Below, piece by piece: positions 10,244 through 19,579 of a stretch of DNA of 64,000 bases; positions within the stretch are counted from its first letter, which is position 1, and every line of letters starts with the position of its first letter. Position numbers and translations under genes: made by a program. The notes under the pieces are model-generated. The model was given only the letters and a program-made list of their open reading frames with translations, was not told where the DNA came from and did not search any database. Source of the stretch: an uncultured Myxococcales bacterium (lineage in GTDB: Bacteria > Myxococcota > Myxococcia > Myxococcales > Myxococcaceae); contig CALJKW010000076.1 of NCBI GenBank assembly GCA_937980205.1, positions 1 through 64,000 of the forward strand, read 5' to 3'.

Positions 10244-10266
10244 CCAGGTCTGGACGCCGAACCTGG
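10244..10266 (-). other. Small hairpin abutting the start of the HA-domain gene
   Basis: CCAGGT at 10244-10249 pairs with ACCTGG at 10261-10266. On the minus strand one arm lies directly before the GTG start, so the hairpin could mask the ribosome site. Six base pairs only; no terminator-type T run follows on the minus strand. Confidence 0.3.
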
Positions 10267-10278
10267 ATTTTCTGGATC

Positions 10279-11700
<1,422 letters not shown>

Positions 11701-11759
11701 GGAGACTCCAAAGCTCGGGGAAAACTGCGAACTGCGACCGGCTTCGAAGTCAGTTGCTC

Positions 11760-11939
11760 ATGGACGCGGCGCGGTGGCGCCGCTGGGGACTGCTTATAGG
11801 CGCGTTGGCCTCTTTCTGCACCCCCGTTCGTCTGTGTGCGGAGGACTCCGCAATTCACTGCTTCACGACATGCCTGTCGCAGACGCGCGCGCTCCAGCTG
11901 ATCAACGCGCTTCGAGACATCGGGCACAGCAGTTGCTAA
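11760..11939 (+). CDS. Possible small secreted Cys-rich peptide
   Basis: The ATG at 11760 opens 59 codons with a signal-peptide shape (basic MDAARWRR, hydrophobic GLLIGALASF) and five Cys in all. It ends 15 bases before the lipoprotein gene that starts the long operon, in the same direction. Local base composition is less GC-rich than the neighbours, which weakens the coding case. No ribosome site is obvious. If real, it would be the first gene of the operon. Confidence 0.35.
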   Translation: MDAARWRRWGLLIGALASFCTPVRLCAEDSAIHCFTTCLSQTRALQLINALRDIGHSSC

Positions 11940-11954
11940 CCCGCGGACGCGCAC

Positions 11955-12806
11955 ATGCTTCGCTCGTCACTGCCGCTGGTGCTCGTGCTCGCGACGGCGC
12001 CGGCGTGCGTGACCGTCTACCAGCCGGTCACCGCGCTGCAGCGACCCTTCACCGTCGACCCCTCGGCGCCGAACCTGTCCGGCCTGCGGGTGCTGGTGCG
12101 GTGCATTCCGAGCGAGGGCGCCGATCAGAGCGAGTCCGACGAGCTGTGCCAGAACATGAGCCAGCTGTACTCGAACCAGGGCGCCAAGGTGGACACCGAG
12201 GTCCCCGACGAGGAAGGCATCGGCGTCAACCGCACCGAGGCCGAAGGCGGCGACGAGTGGGCGCAGCCCGGCCAGGCCGCGAAGGTGAAGGACCCGACGA
12301 AGCCCGACCTCATCGTCGAGCTCAAGGCGCGGCGCGTTCACGGTGAGAACAGCCCGGTGCTCTGGGCGCTGTGCATCGCCACGTTCACGCTCGTGCCCGC
12401 CATCACCGAGGCCACGTTCGCGCAGGACGTGATGATTCGCGACGCCGAGGGCTTCTTGCTCGTCTCCGAGACGCTGCAGGCGCGGTTCATTCGCTACTTC
12501 GGGCTGGCGTACTGGGGCATCAACGGGCTGCTCGATCTGATCGTGCGCCCGAAGGATCAGTGGCTCACCGGCAACAACCACAACCGCGACTTCTCGAGAG
12601 ACTTCCACGGTCAGATGAGCCAGCTCGCGTTTCACGCGGTGATGCGCCAGCGGATTCTGCAGAGCTTCGCGGACGAGACGGACCCGGTCAGGCCGGAGGC
12701 TCCTCCGGCGAAGCAGGCGCCGCCCGCGAAGCAGCCGCCGGGCAAGCTGCAGGACTCGGGAGAGCGGCTGCCGCCGCCTCCTCCTCCTTCTTCGGGGTCG
12801 CGATGA
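11955..12806 (+). CDS. Lipoprotein opening the motor-like operon
   Basis: The 283-residue protein has a lipoprotein signal with a weak lipobox (TAPAC, Cys 18). The mature domain begins with a beta/alpha core (LSGLRVLVRCIP) reminiscent of small outer-membrane lipoproteins that assemble export or fimbrial complexes (YajG/GNA1162 type), then a hydrophobic stretch (LWALCIATFTLVPAIT, about 136-151) and ends with a Pro-rich tail (PPAKQAPPAKQPP). The block NHNRDFSRDFHGQMSQLAF is strongly patterned and could serve as a family search tag. The stop overlaps the next ATG (ATGA), the first of a chain of couplings through this operon. Function unknown; location probably the outer membrane, periplasmic face. 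Confidence 0.75.
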   Translation: MLRSSLPLVLVLATAPACVTVYQPVTALQRPFTVDPSAPNLSGLRVLVRCIPSEGADQSESDELCQNMSQLYSNQGAKVDTEVPDEEGIGVNRTEAEGGDEWAQPGQAAKVKDPTKPDLIVELKARRVHGENSPVLWALCIATFTLVPAITEATFAQDVMIRDAEGFLLVSETLQARFIRYFGLAYWGINGLLDLIVRPKDQWLTGNNHNRDFSRDFHGQMSQLAFHAVMRQRILQSFADETDPVRPEAPPAKQAPPAKQPPGKLQDSGERLPPPPPPSSGSR

Positions 12807-13507
12807 CTTCCCTGTTCACCCTGAGCAGAGGAGCCCGGGCGCGCTTCGACTCCGCGCTGCGCGCTCCGCTCAGCGTGAACGCAGGCTTTGCGTGCGCGTT
12901 CCTCTTCTTCGCCGCCTGCACCAAGGACCCCGCCGCCGGTTTCCTCCAGACCAAGCAGCAGGCGCGCAACTACGACTGCCAGCGGTTCGCGCAGCAGGAA
13001 GCCCACGAGCGGTACCCGGGCCTCGTGCCCGAGCCGCCTCCGCGCGGAGGCTACGGCGTGAAGGACGCGCTGGTCTGCACCCGGCGCATCGTCGACTGGG
13101 GCGAGCGCGACGCCCGCGACGAGGTCGTGCTGTCGTCCCTGCGCGAGAGCGTCGACGAGCTGGTGCGGCTCGCCCGCAGCGCCGCGCCGCCGGGCACCAC
13201 CTGGTACGTCGACGCCTTCTACCCGCAGCCGCAGGTCGCGCAGAAGATCTCCATCGCCGCGCGCACCTCACTCGTCGAGCGCGGCCAGACGGTCAGCGAT
13301 CAGGTCCCCGTCCTCGCGGCCGGAGACATCGCCGTCCTCGCTCGCCTGGGGCCCTCGCGCTCGTACGCGCTCGCGTGCAAGCGCTACTTCGCGCAGGAGA
13401 TTCTCCAGCCCGGAGAGGCGCTGCTCGGCCTCATGATCATCGACCCGCGCGAGTCCCAGCTGCACGCCGGGCTCTGCCTCCAGGGCGAGTGGAGGTGGCT
13501 GCAGTGA
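12803..13507 (+). CDS. Lipoprotein with repeat-derived N-terminal extension
   Basis: The ATG at 12803 overlaps the previous stop. The first 27 residues are almost entirely encoded by a palindromic repeat element (LFTLSRGARARFDSALR, then APLSVN). The hydrophobic core FACAFLFFAAC follows, with the lipid Cys at about 39. A GTG at 12873, supplied by the end of the repeat, would give a compact alternative signal (MNAGFACAFLFFAAC). The mature domain of about 195 residues has Cys pairs and motifs such as CTRRIVDWGERDARDEV and YVDAFYPQPQVAQKIS. The family is not recognised. Its stop overlaps the following GTG (GTGA), so it belongs to the motor-like operon. Confidence 0.72.
   Translation: MTSLFTLSRGARARFDSALRAPLSVNAGFACAFLFFAACTKDPAAGFLQTKQQARNYDCQRFAQQEAHERYPGLVPEPPPRGGYGVKDALVCTRRIVDWGERDARDEVVLSSLRESVDELVRLARSAAPPGTTWYVDAFYPQPQVAQKISIAARTSLVERGQTVSDQVPVLAAGDIAVLARLGPSRSYALACKRYFAQEILQPGEALLGLMIIDPRESQLHAGLCLQGEWRWLQ
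12815..12880 (+). repeat. Palindromic REP-like element, copy 1 (short form)
   Basis: It runs from TTCACCCTGAGC to GCTCAGCGTGAAC with inner arms CGCTTCGACTCCGC. Unlike the longer copies it lacks most of the central AGCCCTTCGGGCT hairpins. It lies entirely within the 5' end of a lipoprotein gene, in the same frame as the other copies (Phe-Thr-Leu-Ser). Confidence 0.8.
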
Positions 13508-14679
13508 AGCGGCTCGCCTCAGCGCTGCTCGTCGCCGGCGCCGCCGCCCACGCGGCCGACGTCGACACGCCGAGCGCCTTCGAAGACCAGATGGAGGAAG
13601 CGCGCGCCGAGGTCGGCGCCCAGCTGCAGCTGCAGGCCTACGATCTCCTCGACGAGCTCGTCTTCGGCTGGGTGAAGGCTCCCCCGTTCAAGGAAGACAC
13701 GCCGGTCGTCCTCGCCGACGTCACCGTGCCGGTCGGCTTCGGCAGCGGCCTGCAGGCGCTCATCGAGAACCACCTCGTCAGCCTGCTCACGCAGAACCCG
13801 CGCACGCACGTGCAGCTCGTTCACTGCCCCCAGTGCACGAGCATGGTGGTTCACTCGGGCGCGAAGGGCACCGTCGTCGCGCGCGGCGTCGACTCGCCCG
13901 AGGCGCTGGTGCAGGCGGGCGTCGCGTCCGGCAGCCGCCGCGCGCTCTTCCTCGACTTCGAGATCGAGGGCTCGGTGCTCGTGCTGCGCGCGCGCATGAC
14001 CTCGCTCGAGGTGAAGCTGCCCATCGTCTGGGCGCGCACGCTCACCACCACGTCGCATTCGCCCGCGCTGCTGCGCGCTCCCGACAAGCTCAAGAGCGCC
14101 GCCGAGGCCCGCAAAGAGTACCTCGATCTCCTCGAGGGCAAGGGCATCATCCTGGTGCCGATCTCGCTCGCGGTGCGCACGTACAAGGCGAAGGAGAACG
14201 TGCCGCTCGGCGCCCCGCCGACCATCTGGCTGCAGGTCGGCCTCGAGGCGTCGCTGAGCCAGGCGCGCGCGTGGACCGCGGGGTTCTCGGCCGGCTTCAC
14301 GTGGACGCCGCAGTCGCACGTCGGCTGGAGCCTGCAGGCGCGCGTCGCGCGGCTCATCACCGGCAACGTGGTTTCGCTCACCCACCCCGATCTCTACGTG
14401 TTCATGGGCGGGGCGGTGATGTCGCTGTACGGCACCGGCGCGCTGGCGTTCAAAGATCAGATCCCCACGCCCGCCGAGATTCGCGACCCCAACGCGACGC
14501 CGAACGCCATCTTCGGAGCCGTTCACCTCGGCATCCTGATGCGCCTCAAGAACCGCATCGGCGCGGCGTTCTATGCCGAGTGGTCTCCCGCGTTCGACGG
14601 CTCGCCGCTGCTCGCGAACTACATCGACCTCGGCGTGAAGATTCACGCGCTCGGCGTGGAGGTGCAGTTCTGCTTCTGA
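13504..14679 (+). CDS. Secreted protein, FlgO/CsgG-like N-domain plus membrane-barrel-like C-half
   Basis: The GTG at 13504 overlaps the previous stop. The 391-residue protein has a signal peptide (ALLVAGAAAHA). The N-half (about 25-190) alternates helices and strands, with VPVGFGSGLQALIENHLVSL, a CPQC motif and ALFLDFEIEGSVLVLRARM. This layout resembles FlgO/CsgG-type outer-membrane assembly proteins, where a helix-strand core precedes a hydrophobic strand. The C-half (about 215-391) has alternating aromatic and polar strands and ends in FCF, suggesting a membrane barrel or sheet. The next gene product has the same order and also a CxxC motif. FlgO similarity is a fold-level guess, not a sequence match. 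Confidence 0.68.
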   Translation: MKRLASALLVAGAAAHAADVDTPSAFEDQMEEARAEVGAQLQLQAYDLLDELVFGWVKAPPFKEDTPVVLADVTVPVGFGSGLQALIENHLVSLLTQNPRTHVQLVHCPQCTSMVVHSGAKGTVVARGVDSPEALVQAGVASGSRRALFLDFEIEGSVLVLRARMTSLEVKLPIVWARTLTTTSHSPALLRAPDKLKSAAEARKEYLDLLEGKGIILVPISLAVRTYKAKENVPLGAPPTIWLQVGLEASLSQARAWTAGFSAGFTWTPQSHVGWSLQARVARLITGNVVSLTHPDLYVFMGGAVMSLYGTGALAFKDQIPTPAEIRDPNATPNAIFGAVHLGILMRLKNRIGAAFYAEWSPAFDGSPLLANYIDLGVKIHALGVEVQFCF

Positions 14680-15647
14680 GCCCGCGCCACCTGCTGCTCG
14701 CCACCCTGCTGCTGCCCGCGGCCGCGCTCGCCCAGCGCGAGACGACGCGCGACGCGCTGACGCGCATGGAGGAGTCGCTCGAGCTGCGCCTGCAGGACGG
14801 CGCCGGTCTGCAGATGAAGGACCTGGTGCCGGTCATCGTGGTGAGCGTGAAGCCCGCGTTCGAGGAGACGAAGACCTGGTACCCGACCGCGGCGCTCGTC
14901 ACGCTCATCAAGCTGTTCGGCACCGCGGGCCTGCGCTCGTGCGAGGCGTGCATGGCCCCGCGCGTCTACGCGGCGGAGGGGGCGCTCGAGCAGACGACGG
15001 GGGACCTGAGCGCCGCCGAGATCGTGCGCCTCGACGCCATCGCGCGCGGCCAGTCGGCCCCGGCGCGGTCGGCGATCTGGCTCGACGAGAACGCCGAGGG
15101 CGTCAGCTTCAAGATCGTCGACCTGAAGAACAGCCGCATCGTCGCCGCCGAGAACTTCGACGCGAACCTGACCGAGCTGAAGCGCACGCGGAAGAACGTG
15201 GCGATGGCGCGCGAGCTCGATCGGCGCGCGCGCGGCGACGCGCTCACGCACACCTTCATCGACTTCGGCGTCTTCCCCCACCAGCACGTCTCGCTCGACT
15301 GGACCGAGCAGTGGGGCAACGACAACTGCAACCTCTCGGGCTTCACGCTGTCGCTGTTCGACCCGATCTTCGGCGTCGGCGCCTCGTACTACCGGGTCAT
15401 CCCCCAGGCGCTGAACCTGATGGTCGGCCTGCAGCTCACCGTGAGCATTCCGAACGCGCTGATCAGCGTGGTCGGCAACAGCGGTGGCAACAACCTGCTC
15501 GGAGACAACCTCTTCACCGGAGTGCTCGTCGCGCGCCTGCCGATCGCGAGCTCGAACTTCGGCGCGGTGATGACGCTCTCGACGAACGGCCGCTTCACGC
15601 TCGGCATCTCGCTGCTCAACATCTCCATCCTCCCCATCCTCCCATGA
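14676..15647 (+). CDS. Secreted paralogue-like protein with CxxC motif, probable CTG start
   Basis: The only frame-compatible starts that keep the signal peptide (LLLATLLLPAAALA, then QRE) are CTG codons. The CTG at 14676 forms a CTGA overlap with the upstream stop, in line with the NTGA chain of the operon. The first ATG is at 14767 and would delete the signal. The product (about 323 residues) has a VVSVKPAF region, then CEAC in LRSCEACMAPRVY, then a strand-helix part (FKIVDLKNSRIVAAENFD). Its C-half is beta-rich, ending SILPILP. Order of parts and the CxxC match the preceding gene, so the two are probably diverged duplicates forming one envelope sub-complex. Confidence 0.65.
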   Translation: MSPRHLLLATLLLPAAALAQRETTRDALTRMEESLELRLQDGAGLQMKDLVPVIVVSVKPAFEETKTWYPTAALVTLIKLFGTAGLRSCEACMAPRVYAAEGALEQTTGDLSAAEIVRLDAIARGQSAPARSAIWLDENAEGVSFKIVDLKNSRIVAAENFDANLTELKRTRKNVAMARELDRRARGDALTHTFIDFGVFPHQHVSLDWTEQWGNDNCNLSGFTLSLFDPIFGVGASYYRVIPQALNLMVGLQLTVSIPNALISVVGNSGGNNLLGDNLFTGVLVARLPIASSNFGAVMTLSTNGRFTLGISLLNISILPILP

Positions 15648-16279
15648 GACGACTGCTCCCCATTCTGTTGCTCTCGCTGCTCGGTCCCGCGTGCGCCGCG
15701 CGGAACTACACGTACTACCTGGTCGAGCCTCCCGCGCCGAAGCACCAGGCGCTCAAGGAAGAGGGCACGCTGATTCGCCCGTTCGGCTTCGGCTCGACCA
15801 CCGTCATGAAGATGCGGTGGAACGACGGGAAGACCATCACCGAGGTGGACGTGCCGATGCTCGCGTCCGGCCAGCGCATCGTGGTGGAGCACGGCGCCGG
15901 CAGCAAAGACGTGAAGACGATTCCGCAGACGCGGCTGGTGCCTCCGCCTCCGACACGGGCCGACGACGCGCTCGTCGAGGCGTACCGGCAGCGCGGCCTG
16001 CGCATCGACGACTCGGCGCCCGAGGTCAGCATCACCCGCGCGCGCGCGCTCATGCAGGAGGCGACGAAGGCCGGCAACTACGCGCTCGCGCTCGAGTGGG
16101 CCGAGACGGTGCTGCAGCGCTACAAGTCACACCCCGAGTTCCTGCGCGCCAAGGCCTCGCTCTTGTTGATGATGGGCGAGCGCGAGAAAGCCATCGAAGT
16201 CTACGAGCAGGTCGAGTCGATCGAGAGCGACCCGGCGGTGCGCAAGAAGCTCGAAGAGCTGCAGAAGCAGCAGAAATGA
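15644..16279 (+). CDS. TPR lipoprotein of the motor-like operon
   Basis: The ATG at 15644 overlaps the previous stop (ATGA). The 211-residue product has a short lipoprotein signal (LLSLLGPAC, Cys 17). It continues with a beta-rich part (about 20-105, with GFGSTTVMKMRWNDGK) and one or two tetratricopeptide repeats (about 130-205: KAGNYALALEWAETVLQRY, and EKAIEVYEQVESI). A TPR lipoprotein just before stator genes is suited to linking an inner-membrane motor to outer-membrane parts, as TPR proteins do in pilus and gliding machines. That role is inferred. Confidence 0.72.
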   Translation: MRRLLPILLLSLLGPACAARNYTYYLVEPPAPKHQALKEEGTLIRPFGFGSTTVMKMRWNDGKTITEVDVPMLASGQRIVVEHGAGSKDVKTIPQTRLVPPPPTRADDALVEAYRQRGLRIDDSAPEVSITRARALMQEATKAGNYALALEWAETVLQRYKSHPEFLRAKASLLLMMGEREKAIEVYEQVESIESDPAVRKKLEELQKQQK

Positions 16280-16292
16280 AAGAGGACCGAAC

Positions 16293-17003
16293 GTGCAAAT
16301 CATCGGCTTCGTGTTGCTGGGCGGCATCATCTGGCTCGGGTTCTCGCAGACGAACCAGGAGCAGGTGGTCTCACCGTTCAACCTGCACGCGCTCATCATG
16401 GTGGTGGTGGGGTCCCTGTCCGCGGTGCTGATCAGCTCGAGCGGCACGACCGCGCTGCGGACGCTCGCGTTCCTGCGCGAGCTGGTTCCCGGGCTGCGCA
16501 TCTTCAGCGGCACCACGAAGGAGATGGAGGCCGAGCGCGAGCAGATCTACCAGCTCTGGCGCGAGGGCAAGAAGTCGAGCGCGCTGCAGGTGGCCGAGAA
16601 GAGCCGCTTCTCCGCGGTGAAGCAGATGGTCGACCTGGTGCTGAACCGCGCGCCCGAGGTCTCGAGCGCGAAGGTCTTCCTCGAGCTGCGGCACGAGGAG
16701 ATCGCGCGCATGCAGCCCGCCGTTCACAACTGGGAGATGCTGTCGAAGCTCGGCCCCGCGTTCGGCATGGTCGGCACCATCACCGGAATGATTCAGCTGT
16801 TCCGGAACATGAGCGCCGACAACCTGAACATCGGCGCCGCGATGTCGCTCGCGCTGCTGGCCACGCTGTACGGCGTCGCGTTCGGCGCCGGCATGTGCGG
16901 CCCCATCGGCCACTTCCTCAACAACCTGCTCGACGAGCGCCTGGGCTTCTACGAGCGCTGCGAGAAGAGCGTCAACGAGCTCGTCGCGCGGGGAGGCGTC
17001 TGA
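16293..17003 (+). CDS. MotA-family proton/sodium channel stator subunit
   Basis: The GTG at 16293 has a ribosome site (AGAGGA). The 236-residue protein has the four-helix MotA layout: helices at about 3-18 (IIGFVLLGGIIWLGF) and 28-47 (LHALIMVVVGSLSAVLIS), a cytoplasmic domain of about 90 residues, then helices three and four. The diagnostic MotA block reads LGPAFGMVGTITGMIQLF, with the essential Pro, and the fourth helix MSLALLATLYGVAFGAG keeps family residues. Members pair with MotB to form a 5:2 ion-driven motor. No flagellar structural gene lies nearby, so this is probably a non-flagellar stator. It is followed 4 bases later by the MotB homologue. Confidence 0.9.
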   Translation: MQIIGFVLLGGIIWLGFSQTNQEQVVSPFNLHALIMVVVGSLSAVLISSSGTTALRTLAFLRELVPGLRIFSGTTKEMEAEREQIYQLWREGKKSSALQVAEKSRFSAVKQMVDLVLNRAPEVSSAKVFLELRHEEIARMQPAVHNWEMLSKLGPAFGMVGTITGMIQLFRNMSADNLNIGAAMSLALLATLYGVAFGAGMCGPIGHFLNNLLDERLGFYERCEKSVNELVARGGV

Positions 17004-17007
17004 AGCC

Positions 17008-17625
17008 GTGCAGCGCCGACCCAAAGGCCACGAGGAAGGCTGGCTGTGGAGCTACGCCGACCTCATCACCAACCTGCTCTTGTTCTTCGTGGTGCTGCTC
17101 ACCGCCGCGAACCTGAACAAGAGCAAGATGCAGCAGATCGCGAAGAGCATCTCGGGCGCGGAGCAGCCGGCGTCACTCGAGTCGATTCAGCGCGAGATCA
17201 ACAAGCAGATCGCGGAGAAGCAGCTGCAGGACCTCGTGCGCACCTCGCTCGGCGACGAGGGCCTGCAGATGTCGATCAACTCGGGGCTCGTGTTCGACTC
17301 CGGGAAGGCGGTGCTGCGGCCCGAGCACGAAGGCACCGTGACCTCGATGCTGCAGCTGCTCGCGCCGTATTCGTCGAAGTACCAGTTCGCGGTCGAGGGC
17401 CACACCGACGCGATTCCGATGGTGGGGCCCATCACGAACTGGGAGCTGTCCAGCTCCCGCGCGATCGTCGTGCGGCAGCGGCTGGAAGAGGTCGGCGTCG
17501 CGAAGGGGCGCATTCGCGTCGAGGGGTATGCGGACACCAAGCCGCTGCCCGAGGACGAGCTCGTCGGGCTGTCGCCTGATGAGCGATTGGCTCGGCATCG
17601 CCGGGTCGTGGTGAGGATCTACTGA
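17008..17625 (+). CDS. MotB-family stator subunit with OmpA-like peptidoglycan-binding domain
   Basis: The GTG at 17008 lies just downstream of the MotA gene. The 205-residue protein has a short basic cytoplasmic tail, one transmembrane helix (about 14-33) starting SYADLITNLLLFFVVL, and an OmpA-type domain (about 85-205). The Asp in the YAD motif aligns with the ion-binding Asp of flagellar MotB (Asp32 in Escherichia coli), so a working ion channel is expected. The peptidoglycan-binding part contains VEGHTDAIPM and NWELSSSRA. The linker between helix and OmpA domain is short (about 50 residues). With MotA it should couple ion flow to movement of a partner, the next gene product being the best candidate. 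Confidence 0.92.
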   Translation: MQRRPKGHEEGWLWSYADLITNLLLFFVVLLTAANLNKSKMQQIAKSISGAEQPASLESIQREINKQIAEKQLQDLVRTSLGDEGLQMSINSGLVFDSGKAVLRPEHEGTVTSMLQLLAPYSSKYQFAVEGHTDAIPMVGPITNWELSSSRAIVVRQRLEEVGVAKGRIRVEGYADTKPLPEDELVGLSPDERLARHRRVVVRIY

Positions 17626-17626
17626 C

Positions 17627-19579
17627 ATGAGTGCGGAAAAATCACCGTTCACGCTGAGCGGAGCCGAAGGCGGAGTCGAAGCGGGCCACGCGTCGGCTTC
17701 GGGCCCCCTTCGACTCCGCAGCCCTTCGGGCTGCTCCGCTCAGGGTCAACGGAGCTTCGTACTGGCGCTACTCCTCTTCTCCACCTCCGTCCTCGCCCAG
17801 ACCGGCACCGGCGCCCCCGTCCCCGAGAAGCACATCCCCGGCTCGGTGCTGCTCGAGCTGCGCGGCGTCGAGAACCGCTTCGATCTCGCCCTCGCGCGCG
17901 ACTGCGCCCCCGAGCGCTGCGTCTCGAAGGGCTGCGTCTACCGCGACCACGCCGTCGTCGACCTCCCGCGCGGCGGCTCGCTGCCGGGCCTCCCGTCGGA
18001 CCAGGGCGTCGGCTCGGTGCCGCCGCAGGAGTACCTCACCCGCGCGCACTGCGAGTTCGCGCACGAGAAGTCGGTGCCGGTGAAAGACGTGCAGGCGCTG
18101 CAGCGCCGCCTCGAGCAGCAGCTGTCGAAGGGCTGGCTGCAGGTGACGGTCGGGCGCTCGCTGCTCGAGCCCGTCTCTCCCGGCCTCGCCATCTCGCCGC
18201 CGCCGCTGCCCGAGGCGAAGCCGCCGGAGCCGAAGGTCGAGCCGCCTGCGCCGCAGCCTCCGCAGAAGTGGGAGGCCGAGGTGGCGCTGCGCGAGCTGTG
18301 GGTGACGCTGCTGCCGCACTTCGCGTGGATGATCGCCGTCGTCATGGTGACCCTCGCCGCGCTGAGTGTCATCTGGGGCGCGCGCCGGGTCGGCCGCGAG
18401 ACGATCGAAGAGAAGGCGCTCGCCGCGCAGCTGCTGGCCGGCAACGGCGCCGCCGCGCTCGGCGCAGGCGAAGACAAGCCCCCCGTGAAGGAGGGCGAGA
18501 TCGTCCAGGCCGAGCTGCCCGCCGGCACCGAAGACGGCGCGTTCGTCGCCGAGCAGCAGCGCGTCTGGGCCCAGCGCATCGCGCAGGCCGACATCGCGAA
18601 AGACGAAGGCGGAGTCGTCGAGCTCCTGCGCTCGTGGCTCGGCGCCCGCGAGTACGACCTGCTCGCGAAGGCGATCCTCGTCTTCGGAGACCGGCTCTCG
18701 CTCGCGTTCTCGTCCGACGGCGAGCACGCCGTGCGCAAGGTCGAGTTCGCCGACTACCTCAAGCACCTCGACGAGAAGCGGCTGCCCTCCGACGCCGAGT
18801 TCTTCAAGAAGCTCAACCAGCACGCCATCGCGTCGTCGCTGCTCGCGCAGGCCGACGCCGAGATCTACCGGAGCTTGCGCGAAGAGTTCGGCAGCGCGGG
18901 CGTCGCGAACCTCGTGGAGCAGCTGCCTCCGCGCAACGGCGCGCTGCTGTTCGCGCTCGTGCCGGCGGACTGCCAGATCGAGGTGGCGCGGGTGCTCTCG
19001 CGCGAGCGGCGCAACACCGTGGCCGAGCAGCTGCTCGCCTCGAACCGCATCAACCGGCAGGACCGCGAGTACCTCTTCGAGACGCTGGACGCGGCGCGGT
19101 CGGGCAAGCCGCTGCCGAAGCCCCCGCTGTCGGCGCCGCACGAGATCACCGACCGCGGCCGCGAGATCGACGCGGCCGGCGCGCTCTCGGTGCTGCTGCA
19201 GCACCTCGAGCCGACCGATCGCGCCGAGCTGTTCGCCGCGGCGCTCGAGCGCTCGAGCGGCGTCTTCCCGTCCTGGTACGAGGGCATCGTCTACCCGGAC
19301 ATGCTGATGAAGCTGCCGCAGGAGACGCGCTCGGATCTGCTGCTCGAGGTCGACATCAAGGCGCTCGCGGGGTGGGCGTCGATGCAGCCGACGAAGTGGC
19401 AGGAGCAGTTCCTCTCGGGTCTGCAGCCGTCGATGCAGGCGGCGCTGCGCGCGAGCCAGGCGTTCCAGTCGCGCGGCGAGCAGCTCCAGCTCGCGCAGCG
19501 CGGCCGCGACGAGCTCGTCGGCGCGGTGAAGAAGCTGTCCGCACGGGGCCGGATCTCTTTCTCGGCGATGGTCGCATGA
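17627..19579 (+). CDS. Membrane-anchored protein with FliG C-domain-like cytoplasmic end
   Basis: The 650-residue protein starts 1 base after the MotB gene. Residues 7-43 are encoded by a repeat element, then a signal core (FVLALLLFSTSVLA) and a periplasmic part with four Cys (about 60-180). A Pro-rich stretch leads to one transmembrane helix at about 231-252 and a cytoplasmic region of about 400 residues. The end resembles FliG middle and C domains: ALSVLLQHLEPTDRAELF, then LLLEVDIKALAGW, EQFLSGLQPSMQAALR and VKKLSARGRI. Flagellar FliG has LLREVDSESLLIALKG, EKFLRNMSQRAADILR and VRRLAETGEM in the same places. The torque-charge positions (Arg281, Asp288, Asp289 of Escherichia coli FliG) are Ser, Ala and Ser here. 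The topology recalls a FliF-FliG fusion placed to face the MotA loop. Confidence 0.72.
   Translation: MSAEKSPFTLSGAEGGVEAGHASASGPLRLRSPSGCSAQGQRSFVLALLLFSTSVLAQTGTGAPVPEKHIPGSVLLELRGVENRFDLALARDCAPERCVSKGCVYRDHAVVDLPRGGSLPGLPSDQGVGSVPPQEYLTRAHCEFAHEKSVPVKDVQALQRRLEQQLSKGWLQVTVGRSLLEPVSPGLAISPPPLPEAKPPEPKVEPPAPQPPQKWEAEVALRELWVTLLPHFAWMIAVVMVTLAALSVIWGARRVGRETIEEKALAAQLLAGNGAAALGAGEDKPPVKEGEIVQAELPAGTEDGAFVAEQQRVWAQRIAQADIAKDEGGVVELLRSWLGAREYDLLAKAILVFGDRLSLAFSSDGEHAVRKVEFADYLKHLDEKRLPSDAEFFKKLNQHAIASSLLAQADAEIYRSLREEFGSAGVANLVEQLPPRNGALLFALVPADCQIEVARVLSRERRNTVAEQLLASNRINRQDREYLFETLDAARSGKPLPKPPLSAPHEITDRGREIDAAGALSVLLQHLEPTDRAELFAAALERSSGVFPSWYEGIVYPDMLMKLPQETRSDLLLEVDIKALAGWASMQPTKWQEQFLSGLQPSMQAALRASQAFQSRGEQLQLAQRGRDELVGAVKKLSARGRISFSAMVA
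17648..17750 (+). repeat. Palindromic REP-like element, copy 2 (full form)
   Basis: It runs from TTCACGCTGAGCGG to CCGCTCAGGGTCAAC and has inverted units around CCCTTCGACTCCGCAGCCC. No stop occurs in the coding frame. No ATG, GTG or TTG lies in frame inside it, so translation of this gene must start upstream and pass through the element. Confidence 0.85.
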
